Shown: positions 1 to 9,951 of the stretch, one piece after another
Layout: the number at the start of each line of letters is the position of its first letter
How positions within the stretch are numbered: position 1 is the first letter of the stretch
Assembly (NCBI RefSeq): GCF_001898115.1
Contig: NZ_MKSQ01000026.1
Span: 439,184-503,183, forward strand
DNA: 64,000 nt
Direction of reading: 5' to 3'
Source: Allobosea sp. 67-29
GTDB taxonomy: Bacteria; Pseudomonadota; Alphaproteobacteria; Rhizobiales; Beijerinckiaceae
The notes under the pieces: model-generated
The model's input: the letters and a program-made list of their open reading frames with translations, nothing else
What the model was told of the DNA's origin: nothing
The model's database searches: none
Position numbers and translations under genes: made by a program

Positions 1-191
1 GCTGGGTCGCGTACCGCTTCACCGGCGACGACGCGGCGATGGATATCGCCAAGCCCAATGGCGACGAGCCGCCCGAGTTCAGCGAATGGCGCTGGCGGCC
101 GCTTGCCGAGATGCCTCGGCTGGTCGTGCCGTTCAAACGGCCGGTCTACGAGAAGGTGGTGCAGGCCTTCGCGGCATTCGCGGCGCCTTGA
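1..191 (+). CDS. rppH: RNA pyrophosphohydrolase (Nudix), C-terminal part only
   Basis: The open frame enters from the left edge and stops at 189-191, giving about 62 C-terminal residues. It contains WVAYRFTGDD, then EFSEWRWRPL and LVVPFKRPVYEKVV, which match the C-terminal third of bacterial RppH/NudH enzymes. These remove pyrophosphate from the 5' end of mRNAs and so trigger decay. The Nudix box itself lies outside the window, so catalytic competence cannot be judged. The gene converges on the ATP synthase operon. The family call rests on the conserved W-R-W and PFKRPVY segments. Confidence 0.8.
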   Translation, partial: WVAYRFTGDDAAMDIAKPNGDEPPEFSEWRWRPLAEMPRLVVPFKRPVYEKVVQAFAAFAAP

Positions 192-317
192 GCCGATAGC
201 GCGCCATCAGCGCGCGCAGCGGGGCGCAGGCCCGAAAGCCCCGTGCGGAATGGAGCGCCGCTTCATCCGGAGTGCTCCGGTCAAACCCGGATATGATGAC
301 CGGCTGGCTATACCAAC

Positions 318-343
318 GAAAAAGGGCCGCACATGCGGCCCTT
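318..343 (-). terminator. Rho-independent terminator of the atp operon
   Basis: Read on the minus strand, this is a GC-rich stem GGGCCGC/GCGGCCC with a 4-nt loop, extended by A-T pairs and followed directly by a run of five T. It lies 26-50 nt beyond the atpC stop. The rest of 192-368, between the convergent rppH and atpC genes, shows no further gene. Confidence 0.8.
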
Positions 344-368
344 GTGCATTCCGAAGCTCAGGCGCAGA

Positions 369-782
369 TCACGCCGCCTTGCGCTGCTCGAAGACGTGCT
401 TGAACTCGCGCAGCTGCACCAAGGTCTCGTGCAGTCGCTTCTTGTCCTCTTCCGTGTGGGCGCCGGCAATGCGCGTCTCGACGGTCAGGATCTCGGCGTC
501 GAGCACGCCGGTGTCGACATCCTCGAGGAACTTGCCCTGCTCGGCCAGGATCGTCGTCGTCTCGTGGTTGACCTCGACGAGGCCGCCATTGACGAAGAAT
601 TCCTTGCCGTTGCTCTCGGTGGTCTGGACGAAGACAATGCCGGTCTTGAGCGTCGCGACGAGCGGCGCATGGCCGGCGAGCACGGTCATCTCGCCCTCGA
701 CGGAGGGGACGATGACGCTGACGACATCGCCCGAGAACAGGATGCGCTCCGGCGAGACGAGTTCGAACTTGAAGGTGGCCAT
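369..782 (-). CDS. atpC: ATP synthase F1 subunit epsilon
   Basis: This 137-residue protein is the epsilon subunit of F1, which with gamma forms the rotating central stalk and can restrain ATP hydrolysis. The N-terminal beta-sandwich starts with FKFELVSPERILFSG and includes the family segment VPSVEGEMTVLAGHAPLV. The C-terminal helical part (about residues 90-137) is charged and complete. The ATG at 782 gives the usual family start. It is the last gene of atpHAGDC; a terminator follows, and a 113-nt gap holding a hairpin repeat separates it from atpD. Confidence 0.97.
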   Translation of the reverse strand: MATFKFELVSPERILFSGDVVSVIVPSVEGEMTVLAGHAPLVATLKTGIVFVQTTESNGKEFFVNGGLVEVNHETTTILAEQGKFLEDVDTGVLDAEILTVETRIAGAHTEEDKKRLHETLVQLREFKHVFEQRKAA

Positions 783-802
783 CGTTTCATTCTCCCCGGC
801 TC

Positions 803-883
803 GTCATGGCCGGGTCTGACCCGGCCATCTCGGAAACCAGCGGTTTCTGGTCATGAGATCCCCGGGACGAGCCCGGGGATGAC
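803..883. repeat. Double-hairpin intergenic repeat between atpD and atpC
   Basis: Two perfect inverted repeats sit side by side: a 10-bp stem (806-815 with 819-828, ATGGCCGGGT/ACCCGGCCAT) and a 9-bp stem (858-866 with 872-880, ATCCCCGGG/CCCGGGGAT). The element is bounded by GTCATG and GATGAC. A second element with the same plan lies at 3341-3449. This looks like a dispersed REP-like family. In the atp mRNA it would fold between atpD and atpC and could affect stability or relative subunit expression. Confidence 0.7.
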
Positions 884-895
884 GCATACCGCAGC

Positions 896-2395
<1,500 letters not shown>

Positions 2396-2454
2396 CTAGC
2401 GCATTCGGATGTTTCGGCAGCCGGCGGCTTGCGCCACCGGCGAAGGCTGGGCGG

Positions 2455-3324
2455 TTAGAGCGCTTCCGCGCCGGAGATGATCTCGATCAGTTCCTTCGTG
2501 ATCATCGCCTGGCGCGAGCGGTTGTAGAGCGTGGTCTGCTTCTTGATCATCTCGCCGGCGTTACGCGTGGCGGAATCCATCGCCGACATGCGCGCGCCCT
2601 GCTCGGAAGCGGCATTTTCCAGCAGCCCGCGCAGGATTTGGACGGTCAGGTTGCGCGGCAGCAGCGTCTCGAGGATCTCGCCCTCGTCCGGCTCGTAGTC
2701 GTAGACGGCTTCGGTCTGCTTCGTCCCTTCCGGGATCTCGGCCGGGATGATGCGCTGTGCCGTCGGGATCTGCGCGATCACCGAGCGGAACTTCGAGAAG
2801 AACAGCGTCGCAACGTCGAACTCGCCGTTGTTGAAGCGGGTCAGGATGTTCTGGGCGATGGCCTCGGCGTTGACGAAGCCGACCTGCTTGAACTCGCGCA
2901 GGTCGATGAACTCGATGATGTCGCTGGCGAACTGGCGACGCAGGATATCGTAGCCCTTCTTGCCGACGCAGATGATCTTGACGGTCTTGCCCTCGGCCTT
3001 CAGCGCCAATGCCTTGTCGCGGGCGAGGCGGGCGATCGAGGAGTTGAAGGCGCCGCACAGGCCGCGCTCGGCGGTCAGCACCAGCAGCAGCTGCACCTTG
3101 TCCGAGCCTGTGCCGGCGATCAGACGCGGGGCGCTCGAACCGGACACGCCGGAAGCGAGATTCGCCAGCACCGTTTCCATGCGTTCGGCATAGGGACGTG
3201 CGGCCTCGGCGGCCATCTGCGCCCGGCGCAGCTTCGCAGCCGCGACCATCTGCATGGCCTTGGTGATCTTCTGCGTCGCCTTCACCGAGGCGATGCGGTT
3301 TCTAAGATCCTTCAAAGAAGGCAT
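2455..3324 (-). CDS. atpG: ATP synthase F1 subunit gamma
   Basis: This 289-residue protein is the central rotor shaft of F1. The N-terminal helix begins [23 protein letters not shown] and the C-terminal helix carries [14 protein letters not shown], both diagnostic of gamma. Together they form the coiled coil inside the alpha3beta3 ring. Length is normal. It lies between atpA and atpD on the minus strand, separated from atpA by a 134-nt gap with a repeat element. Confidence 0.98.
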   Translation of the reverse strand: MPSLKDLRNRIASVKATQKITKAMQMVAAAKLRRAQMAAEAARPYAERMETVLANLASGVSGSSAPRLIAGTGSDKVQLLLVLTAERGLCGAFNSSIARLARDKALALKAEGKTVKIICVGKKGYDILRRQFASDIIEFIDLREFKQVGFVNAEAIAQNILTRFNNGEFDVATLFFSKFRSVIAQIPTAQRIIPAEIPEGTKQTEAVYDYEPDEGEILETLLPRNLTVQILRGLLENAASEQGARMSAMDSATRNAGEMIKKQTTLYNRSRQAMITKELIEIISGAEAL

Positions 3325-3340
3325 GTGGCGCTCTCACCCC

Positions 3341-3449
3341 GTCATGGTCGACCGCGTCGACCATCCACGTCTTGAACCTAGATCTCATCACCCACGCACG
3401 CCGCCTTCGCGGCGAAAACGTGGATGGCCGGGCCGAGCCCGGCCATGAC
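3341..3449. repeat. Double-hairpin intergenic repeat between atpA and atpG
   Basis: A 9-bp perfect stem (3344-3352 with 3356-3364, ATGGTCGAC/GTCGACCAT) and a second (3424-3432 with 3438-3446, ATGGCCGGG/CCCGGCCAT) flank a central part with a GCCGC...GCGGC inverted repeat. The borders are GTCATG and CATGAC. The plan and half of the sequence match the element at 803-883, so the two belong to one family, here lodged twice in one operon. Confidence 0.7.
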
Positions 3450-3458
3450 ACCTGCAGA

Positions 3459-4991
3459 TCAGGCGAAGGACTTCGCGAAGCCCTCGACGATCTCCTTCAG
3501 CTTCGCCGCATTGGCGTCCGAGAGATCCTTGGACGAGCCGATCTCGTCGAGGAGGTCGGCATGCTTCGAACGGACCAGAGCCAGCAGGCCGTCCTCGAAG
3601 GCACGAACCTTGTTGACCGGCAGCGGGTCGAGATAGCCGTTCACGCCGGCATAGATCACGACGACCTGCTCTTCCATCTTCAGCGGCGAGAACTGCGGCT
3701 GCTTGAGCAGCTCGGTCAGGCGGGCGCCGCGATTGAGCAGGCGCTGCGTGACCGCGTCGAGGTCCGAGCCGAACTGGGCGAAGGCGGCCATCTCGCGATA
3801 CTGGGCGAGCTCGCCCTTGATCTTGCCGGCGACCTTCTTCGTCGCCTTGGTCTGCGCCGACGAACCGACGCGCGACACCGACAGGCCGACGTTCACCGCC
3901 GGGCGGATGCCCTGGTAGAACAGGTCCGTCTCCAGGAAGATCTGGCCGTCGGTGATCGAGATCACGTTGGTCGGGATGTAGGCGGACACGTCGTTCGCCT
4001 GCGTCTCGATGACCGGCAGCGCCGTCAGCGAGCCGAGGCCGGCGGCCTCGCCCATCTTCGCCGCGCGCTCGAGCAGGCGGGAGTGGAGATAGAACACGTC
4101 GCCCGGATAGGCCTCGCGGCCCGGCGGGCGGCGCAGCAGCAGGGACATCTGGCGGTAGGCGACGGCCTGCTTCGACAGGTCGTCATAGATGATCACGGCG
4201 TGCATGCCGTTGTCGCGGAAGAACTCGCCCATGGCGCAGCCGGCGAAGGGCGCCAGGAACTGCATCGGGGCGGCATCCGAGGCGGTGGCCGCGACGACGA
4301 TCGAGTACTCCAGAGCGCCACGCTCCTCGAGCACCTTCACGAACTGGGCGACAGTCGAGCGCTTCTGGCCCACGGCGACGTACACGCAGTAGAGCTTCTG
4401 GCTCTCCGGGGCGCCTTCCGCGTTCAGCGACTTCTGATTGAGAATCGTGTCGAGCGCGACGGCGGTCTTGCCGGTCTGGCGGTCGCCGATGATGAGCTCG
4501 CGCTGGCCGCGGCCGATCGGGATCAGGGCGTCGATCGCCTTGAGGCCGGTCGCCATGGGCTCGTGCACCGACTTGCGCGGGATGATGCCGGGCGCCTTGA
4601 CGTCGACGCGGGCGCGGGTCTTGGCCTTGATCGGGCCCTTTCCGTCGATCGGGTTGCCGAGCGCGTCGACGACGCGGCCGAGCAGCTCCTTGCCGACGGG
4701 AACGTCGACGATGGCGCCGGTGCGCTTGACGGTCTGGCCTTCCTTGATCTCGCGGTCGGAGCCGAAGATCACGACGCCGACATTGTCGCTCTCGAGGTTG
4801 AGCGCCATGCCGCGCACGCCGGATTCGAATTCGACCATCTCGCCGGCCTGGACCTTGTCGAGGCCATAGACGCGGGCGATGCCGTCACCGACGGAGAGAA
4901 CCTGACCGACCTCGGTGACGGAAGCTTCGGAGCCGAAGTTCGAAATCTGGGCCTTCAGGATGGCGGAGATTTCAGCGGGGCGGATGTCCAT
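3459..4991 (-). CDS. atpA: ATP synthase F1 subunit alpha
   Basis: This 510-residue non-catalytic nucleotide-binding subunit of F1 has the P-loop GDRQTGKT at residues 169-176 and the alpha signature [17 protein letters not shown] near residue 370. The N-terminus [16 protein letters not shown] is the usual form that contacts the delta subunit. The ATG shares one base with the atpH stop (TGATG at 4989-4993), so the two are probably translationally coupled. Confidence 0.98.
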   Translation of the reverse strand: MDIRPAEISAILKAQISNFGSEASVTEVGQVLSVGDGIARVYGLDKVQAGEMVEFESGVRGMALNLESDNVGVVIFGSDREIKEGQTVKRTGAIVDVPVGKELLGRVVDALGNPIDGKGPIKAKTRARVDVKAPGIIPRKSVHEPMATGLKAIDALIPIGRGQRELIIGDRQTGKTAVALDTILNQKSLNAEGAPESQKLYCVYVAVGQKRSTVAQFVKVLEERGALEYSIVVAATASDAAPMQFLAPFAGCAMGEFFRDNGMHAVIIYDDLSKQAVAYRQMSLLLRRPPGREAYPGDVFYLHSRLLERAAKMGEAAGLGSLTALPVIETQANDVSAYIPTNVISITDGQIFLETDLFYQGIRPAVNVGLSVSRVGSSAQTKATKKVAGKIKGELAQYREMAAFAQFGSDLDAVTQRLLNRGARLTELLKQPQFSPLKMEEQVVVIYAGVNGYLDPLPVNKVRAFEDGLLALVRSKHADLLDEIGSSKDLSDANAAKLKEIVEGFAKSFA

Positions 4992-5560
4992 CAGCCGACC
5001 TCTTTCATGGCAAGACGAATTGAATTGAGCTTGGTTTTCAGCGAGGCGTCGACCATGCGGGAGCCCATCTTGACGACGAGCCCGCCGATCAGCGCCGGGT
5101 CGACCTTGACGAGCAGGTCGACATCCTTGCCGGCGACGCCCTTCAGCGCCGCGCGGATCTCGTCGACGCGCTTGGCCGTGGGCTCCTCGGCGACCGTCAC
5201 CTCGGCGGAGACGATGCCCTTGGCCTCGGCGACCAGGCGCTTGTAGCCTGCGATCATGCCCGGCAGCGCGAAGAGACGGCGCTTGCTGGCGACGAGGCCG
5301 ATGAAATTGGCGGCGATACCGGTGATGCCGGCCTTTTCGAGCACGGCCTTGATCGCGGCGACCTGCTCCTCGGCGGTGAAGGCCGGGCTCTCGATCAGGC
5401 GGTTGAGGTCGGCGCTCTCGGCAAGCAGGCCATTGAAGGAATCGAGGGCGGCGGCAACGGTGTCGACGGCACCGTTCTCCTCAGCCAGCTCGAACAGAGC
5501 GGTGGCATAGCGCTGAGCTACGCCCGACACCAATGTCCCCTGCGATCCGCCTTCAGCCAC
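4991..5560 (-). CDS. atpH: ATP synthase F1 subunit delta
   Basis: Delta joins the F1 head to the peripheral stalk. A GTG start at 5560 gives 189 residues, the usual length, beginning [27 protein letters not shown], a stretch in which [14 protein letters not shown] is the conserved N-terminal helix. The frame stays open to 5716, but the extra residues are Arg/Ser/Cys-rich and unlike the family. GGGAAG precedes the GTG. It is the first gene of the operon; 5561-5779 should hold the operon promoter, but no convincing -35/-10 pair was found. The atp F0 genes are elsewhere, as is usual in alphaproteobacteria. Confidence 0.95.
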   Translation of the reverse strand: MAEGGSQGTLVSGVAQRYATALFELAEENGAVDTVAAALDSFNGLLAESADLNRLIESPAFTAEEQVAAIKAVLEKAGITGIAANFIGLVASKRRLFALPGMIAGYKRLVAEAKGIVSAEVTVAEEPTAKRVDEIRAALKGVAGKDVDLLVKVDPALIGGLVVKMGSRMVDASLKTKLNSIRLAMKEVG

Positions 5561-5779
5561 GCTTCCCGTCTCTCGTTTCAAGGAACCGCACCGGCGACCT
5601 TCCTGGAAGAAGGTGGAGTGCATGGTCCCGGCGCTGCGAGTATCATTCGCGCAAAGCCGGCTAGACGACTTCGCGACCGAAATGTGGCGGTGCACTAGCA
5701 TGCGGTTCCGGGGCACGCAATCGCTGATTGGGCGATGGAAGTGGCGATTTCGCCACGGCTTTCCGCAATTCGATGGAAT

Positions 5780-7963
5780 CTAGAGGAAGCTTTGCGGATC
5801 GACGTCGACGGCGACCCTGACCGAGCCCTTGGCCTTGGGTCCGCGCTTCAACCAGCCCCGCAGATAGTCCTGCAGATTGACCTCGCGCGTCGTCCTGACG
5901 ATCAGACGCATGCGATGGCGCCCGCGCAGCACCGCCAGCGGCGCTTCCGCCGGCCCGAGCACCACGATTCCGTCGCCCGCCTCCGCACAGCGCGCCAGCG
6001 CACGCGCATGCGCTTCAGCCTCCGATTGGCTGTTGGCCGAGACGATCAGCGCGGCGAGCCGGCCGAAGGGAGGCAGCCCCGCCGCCTCGCGCGAGGCCTC
6101 CTCTGCGGCATAAAACCGCTCCGGGTCTCCTGAGACCAACGCCTTCAGCACCGGATGCTCGGGATCATGCGTCTGAAGCAGGGCCCGGCCGGGCTTCTCG
6201 CCCCGTCCCGCGCGGCCGGTCACCTGGCGGAGCGCCTGGAAGGTCCGCTCGGCCGCGCGTGGATCGCCCGACGTGAGGCCGAGATCGGCATCGATCACCC
6301 CGACCAGCGTCATTCCCGGGAAATTATGGCCCTTGGCGACGAGCTGCGTGCCGATGACGATGTCAAACTCGCCCTCGGCCACCGCCATCAGTTCCTGCTT
6401 CAGCCTTTCGGTGCCTCCCGGAAAATCGCTGGAGAGCACGATCGCGCGCGCCTGTGGAAAAAGCGTCGCCACCTCCTCGGCCAGCCGCTCCACGCCCGGC
6501 CCGCACGCGATCAGGCTCTCGGGGGAATGGCATTGCGGGCACTCATGCGGCCGCCGCTCGACATGGCCGCAATGATGACAGATCAGCGCGCGCCGGAAGC
6601 GGTGGTCGACCAGCCATGCCGTGCAGTTCGGGCATTGGAAGCGGTGGCCGCAGTCCCGGCAAAGCGTCAGCGGTGCATAGCCGCGCCGGTTGAGGAAGAG
6701 CAGCGACTGCTCCTTGGCCTCGAGATTGACCTCGACCGCCTTGACCAGCGCGCCCGAGAGCCAGCGCCCGCGCTCCGGCTTGTCGCGGCGCAGGTCCACC
6801 AGCCCGAGCTTCGGCAACTCGCGCCCGCCGAAGCGCTCCGGCAGCTTCAGATGGGCGTAGCGCCCGCGCTCGGCATTGACGCGGGTTTCGAGCGAGGGTG
6901 TGGCGGAAGCGAGCACCACCGGCGCATTCTCGATGCGCCCCCGAACCACCGCCATGTCGCGCGCATGATAGGAGACGCCGTCCTCCTGCTTGTAGGCGCT
7001 CTCATGCTCCTCATCGACGACGATCAGGCCGAGATCCCTGTACGGCAGGAACAGGGCCGAGCGGGCGCCGGCCACGACCTTCGCCTCGCCAGTCGCGATC
7101 GCCGCCTGCAGGCGCTCGCGTCGGCGCCCGGTCACGGCCGAATGCCAGAGCCCCGGCCGCACGCCGAAGCGCGCCTCGAAGCGGTCGATGAACTGCGCGG
7201 TCAGCGCGATCTCCGGCATCAGGATCAGGCTCTGCCGGCCGAGCCTGATCGCCGCCGCCACCGCCTCGAAATAGACCTCGGTCTTGCCTGAACCGGTGAC
7301 GCCTTCGAGCAGCGAAACGCCGAACGCCCTCGCCTGCACGGACGCGACCAGCGCCTGCGCGACCTCCGCTTGCCCTTCCGAAAGCTCCGGCACCGCATGG
7401 TCTGGATCGGGCACGGCCGCGATCGCCTCGCGCGGCATCGGCTCGACGATGAAGGTGCCGGCGTCGACCAGGGAATCGATCACCGCCGCGCTGACCGAGG
7501 CCGCCTCCGCCAGAGCCGATTTCGCGATCAGCAGCCCGCCCTCAGCCGCCGCAATGGCCCGCGCTCTCGCGGGGGTCATCCGTCCCGGCGGCGGGCCGGC
7601 AAGCCTGACGCCGAGCTTCGGACGTTCGGGCGTATCGTCCGGCTGCCTGCGCAGGGCCAGCGCCAGCACGGACCCTTTGGGCGCGAGCGTGTACCAGGCG
7701 ACCCAGTCGACGAGCTTGCGCAGCGCCGGATCGAGCGGCGGCATGTCGTATTTGCCGGTGACCTTCTTGAGGTTGCCGCCGCGTCCGTTGCCCACGTCCC
7801 AGACCACGCCGACCGTCTCGCGCGGTCCGAGCGGCACCTGCACGACATCGCCTGGCTTGAGGACGAGCCCGGCCGGAACGGCGTAGCTGTAGGCCTGGTC
7901 GAGTCCGAGCGGGATCAGCACGTCCACCGTGCCGCCTGCGATCATGTCCGCGGTTTCGTCCAT
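5780..7963 (-). CDS. priA: Primosomal replication-restart helicase PriA
   Basis: PriA is a 3'-5' superfamily 2 DNA helicase that reloads the replisome at stalled forks. In this 727-residue protein the DNA-binding domain fills the N-terminal part, Walker A GVTGSGKT is at 221-228 and the DEEH box at 317-320. The eight zinc-binding cysteines are all present (435, 438, 444, 447, 462, 465, 475, 478). Late helicase motifs include GTQLVAKGHNFP and QVTGRAGRG. It starts head to head with xerC (57 nt apart) and lies 219 nt upstream of atpH, the arrangement usual in Hyphomicrobiales. Confidence 0.97.
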   Translation of the reverse strand: MDETADMIAGGTVDVLIPLGLDQAYSYAVPAGLVLKPGDVVQVPLGPRETVGVVWDVGNGRGGNLKKVTGKYDMPPLDPALRKLVDWVAWYTLAPKGSVLALALRRQPDDTPERPKLGVRLAGPPPGRMTPARARAIAAAEGGLLIAKSALAEAASVSAAVIDSLVDAGTFIVEPMPREAIAAVPDPDHAVPELSEGQAEVAQALVASVQARAFGVSLLEGVTGSGKTEVYFEAVAAAIRLGRQSLILMPEIALTAQFIDRFEARFGVRPGLWHSAVTGRRRERLQAAIATGEAKVVAGARSALFLPYRDLGLIVVDEEHESAYKQEDGVSYHARDMAVVRGRIENAPVVLASATPSLETRVNAERGRYAHLKLPERFGGRELPKLGLVDLRRDKPERGRWLSGALVKAVEVNLEAKEQSLLFLNRRGYAPLTLCRDCGHRFQCPNCTAWLVDHRFRRALICHHCGHVERRPHECPQCHSPESLIACGPGVERLAEEVATLFPQARAIVLSSDFPGGTERLKQELMAVAEGEFDIVIGTQLVAKGHNFPGMTLVGVIDADLGLTSGDPRAAERTFQALRQVTGRAGRGEKPGRALLQTHDPEHPVLKALVSGDPERFYAAEEASREAAGLPPFGRLAALIVSANSQSEAEAHARALARCAEAGDGIVVLGPAEAPLAVLRGRHRMRLIVRTTREVNLQDYLRGWLKRGPKAKGSVRVAVDVDPQSFL

Positions 7964-8020
7964 GCCGCGTGTCTAGCACCGATTCGGCTGGTGTTAAGGC
8001 AGGAGCGTCATGCTTCGCGC

Positions 8021-8950
8021 ATGAACGATTTCGACTCCTTCCGGCGGGACTGGCTCGCGCATCTGGCAGCCGAGCGGCGCCTCTCGCCCAAGACGCTGGA
8101 GGCCTATGCACGCGATCTCGGCCAGTTCGGGGCCTTCCTGACCGAGCATCTCGGCGGTGCACCGACGCTCGCGGACATCGCCGGCCTGAAGCCGGTCGAC
8201 CTGCGCGCCTTCCTCGGTCGGCGCCGTCGCGACGGCGTCGGCAACCGCACGCTGATGCGCCAGCTTGCGGCATTGCGCTCCTTCGCCCGCTTCGGCGAGC
8301 GCAGCGGCAAGCTCACCGCAGCCGCCTTCGCCGCGACGCGCGGACCGCGCCTCGGCAAGTCGCTGCCGCGCCCGCTCGAGCCGTCGGCCGCCCGTGCCAT
8401 TACCCAGGCCGATACCCGCGCCGGCGAGGAGCGGGAGCAATGGATTCTTGCTCGCGACGCTGCCGTGCTCGGCCTGCTCTATGGCAGCGGCCTACGCATT
8501 TCGGAAGCGCTCTCGCTCGCCCGCGCCCAGGCGCCGCAAAGCGCCGGCGAGACGCTGACCGTGATCGGCAAGGGCAACAAGACCCGCATGGTCCCGGTGC
8601 TGCCCGTCGTGGTCGCGGCAATCGCGGAGTATCTCAAGCTCTGCCCCTGGCGCCTGCCGCCGGAAGGCCCGCTCTTCGTCGGCGCCAAGGGTGGGCCGCT
8701 CTCGCCCCGCATCATCCAGCTCGCGGTCGAGGGCCTGCGCGGCGCGCTTGGCCTGCCCTCCTCCGCCACGCCACATGCCCTGCGCCACTCCTTCGCGACC
8801 CATCTGCTCGGCCGCGGCGGCGACCTGCGCGCCATCCAGGAACTGCTCGGCCATGCCTCGCTCTCGACGACGCAGATCTATACCCGGATCGATTCAGCCC
8901 GGCTGATGGCCGCCTATGACGCGGCTCATCCGCGGGCGCGCACTGCCTGA
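8021..8950 (+). CDS. xerC: Tyrosine recombinase XerC
   Basis: XerC acts with XerD at dif to resolve chromosome dimers. The 309-residue product has an N-terminal SAM-like core-binding domain (LAAERRLSPKTLEAYARDL) and a complete catalytic set: Arg159 (GSGLRISEAL), Lys184, His252 and Arg255 (HALRHSFATHLL), His278 (LGHASLSTTQ) and Tyr287. I chose the ATG at 8021; an in-frame GTG at 7991 would add ten residues and is possible because the AGGAG at 8001-8005 is rather far from 8021. The xerC rather than xerD name rests on its position beside priA. Confidence 0.9.
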   Translation: MNDFDSFRRDWLAHLAAERRLSPKTLEAYARDLGQFGAFLTEHLGGAPTLADIAGLKPVDLRAFLGRRRRDGVGNRTLMRQLAALRSFARFGERSGKLTAAAFAATRGPRLGKSLPRPLEPSAARAITQADTRAGEEREQWILARDAAVLGLLYGSGLRISEALSLARAQAPQSAGETLTVIGKGNKTRMVPVLPVVVAAIAEYLKLCPWRLPPEGPLFVGAKGGPLSPRIIQLAVEGLRGALGLPSSATPHALRHSFATHLLGRGGDLRAIQELLGHASLSTTQIYTRIDSARLMAAYDAAHPRARTA

Positions 8951-8960
8951 ATCCGGCTGT

Positions 8961-9761
8961 TCAATAATGGATTGCGCCGCGGATGCCGCCGCCACAGGCG
9001 ATGGCATCGCCGTTGATCGCGACGCTGCGCGGCGAGGCCAGGAAGGCGACGATATCCGCGACCTCGGCCGCATCAACGAGCCGCCCGATGGTTACGTTGG
9101 AGGCCATGCCGGCCTCAACCTGGGCTTCGCTCTTGCCGCCGGCCGCCGCCCGCGCCGCGACGACCGCGGCGGTCTTCTCCGTCCGTGTCAGGCCGGGATG
9201 GACCACCGTGACGTTGATCCCCTGCGGGCCGAGCTCATCGGCGAGGTTCTTGCTGAGCGCAGCGACCGCGACGTTGCGCATCGAGCCGATGGTCGAGCCG
9301 GTGGAGCGCGCGGCAAGGCCGCTGATGTTGATGATCCGCCCCCAGCCCTGCGCCGCCATATAGGGCGCGGCCTCGCGTGCCATCCGCAGATAGCCCATCA
9401 CCTTGACGTCGACATCGTCCCAGAACAACGCGTCGGTGATCGCGGCAAGCTTCGGCGGCGGCGCCTGCCCGCCCGGCTTGCCGGCCGCGTTCACCAGGAT
9501 GTCGAGACCGCCGAGAACCTTGGCCGCCTGGGCGACCAATGCCTTGACGGAGTCGTCGAGCCGGGTATCGACGGCGTGGCCGATGACCCTGCGCCCGGTC
9601 TCGGCCGCGAGCGCGGAGGCCGCCTCGGCCAGCTCGGCGGCGTTGCGCGCGGCGATGACGACATCGACGCCTTCGAGCGCGAGCTGCCGGGCGATGGCGC
9701 GGCCGATGCCCTTGCTTCCGCCGGTTACCAGCGCGCGCTTGCCCTCGAGCTGCAGATCCAT
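8961..9761 (-). CDS. Atypical short-chain dehydrogenase/reductase family protein
   Basis: This is a 266-residue Rossmann-fold protein. The cofactor motif TGGSKGIG is at residues 13-20, a VDTR segment follows the third strand and NAAG is at 91-94. The catalytic Ser147 (INISG) is present. At the positions of the usual Tyr and Lys of YxxxK the protein has Ser160 and Val164 (GSMRNVAVAALSK), so the standard proton relay is missing. The ATG at 9761 has AGGAG eight bases upstream. It converges on xerC and is divergent from the hexuronate genes, with a GntR-like operator between. Substrate unknown. Confidence 0.85.
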   Translation of the reverse strand: MDLQLEGKRALVTGGSKGIGRAIARQLALEGVDVVIAARNAAELAEAASALAAETGRRVIGHAVDTRLDDSVKALVAQAAKVLGGLDILVNAAGKPGGQAPPPKLAAITDALFWDDVDVKVMGYLRMAREAAPYMAAQGWGRIINISGLAARSTGSTIGSMRNVAVAALSKNLADELGPQGINVTVVHPGLTRTEKTAAVVAARAAAGGKSEAQVEAGMASNVTIGRLVDAAEVADIVAFLASPRSVAINGDAIACGGGIRGAIHY

Positions 9762-9881
9762 GCGGGGTCTCCTGTCGGCGTATTCAGATAGAGGGCGGGT
9801 ACGTTGACAGCGATGGACCGGCTTTGCGCCGCGTGCAAGCGCCGGCAGCACCATGTGATCGCAGCACGCCTCTCTGGCGCA

Positions 9882-9893
9882 CTAGTATACCAG
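9882..9893. promoter_or_regulatory. GntR (UxuR/ExuR-like) operator half-way between the SDR gene and uxaC
   Basis: CTAGTATACCAG is a 12-bp palindrome with one mismatched pair and a core close to TGGTATACCA, the enterobacterial hexuronate repressor site as I remember it. It lies just upstream of a -35-like TTGACC and 59 nt before uxaC, the first hexuronate gene. A GntR-family repressor binding here could control both divergent genes. No such repressor gene is in the window. Confidence 0.5.
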
Positions 9894-9897
9894 GGAA

Positions 9898-9926
9898 TTG
9901 ACCCTCGCCTCGCGCAGTCCTAGAGA
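9898..9926 (+). promoter_or_regulatory. Candidate sigma-70 promoter of uxaC
   Basis: TTGACC at 9898-9903 matches the -35 consensus in five of six bases. It is followed after 17 nt by TAGAGA, a weak -10. The pair directly follows the putative operator and precedes the uxaC ribosome site GGGAG at 9941-9945. Confidence 0.35.
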
Positions 9927-9951
9927 TCGCTCACTCATTCGGGAGATGCCC

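Noticed and set aside
5561-5716. 52-residue N-terminal extension of the ATP synthase delta subunit
   Set aside because: The residues are Ser/Arg/Cys-rich and unlike any delta subunit; GTG 5560 gives the normal length.
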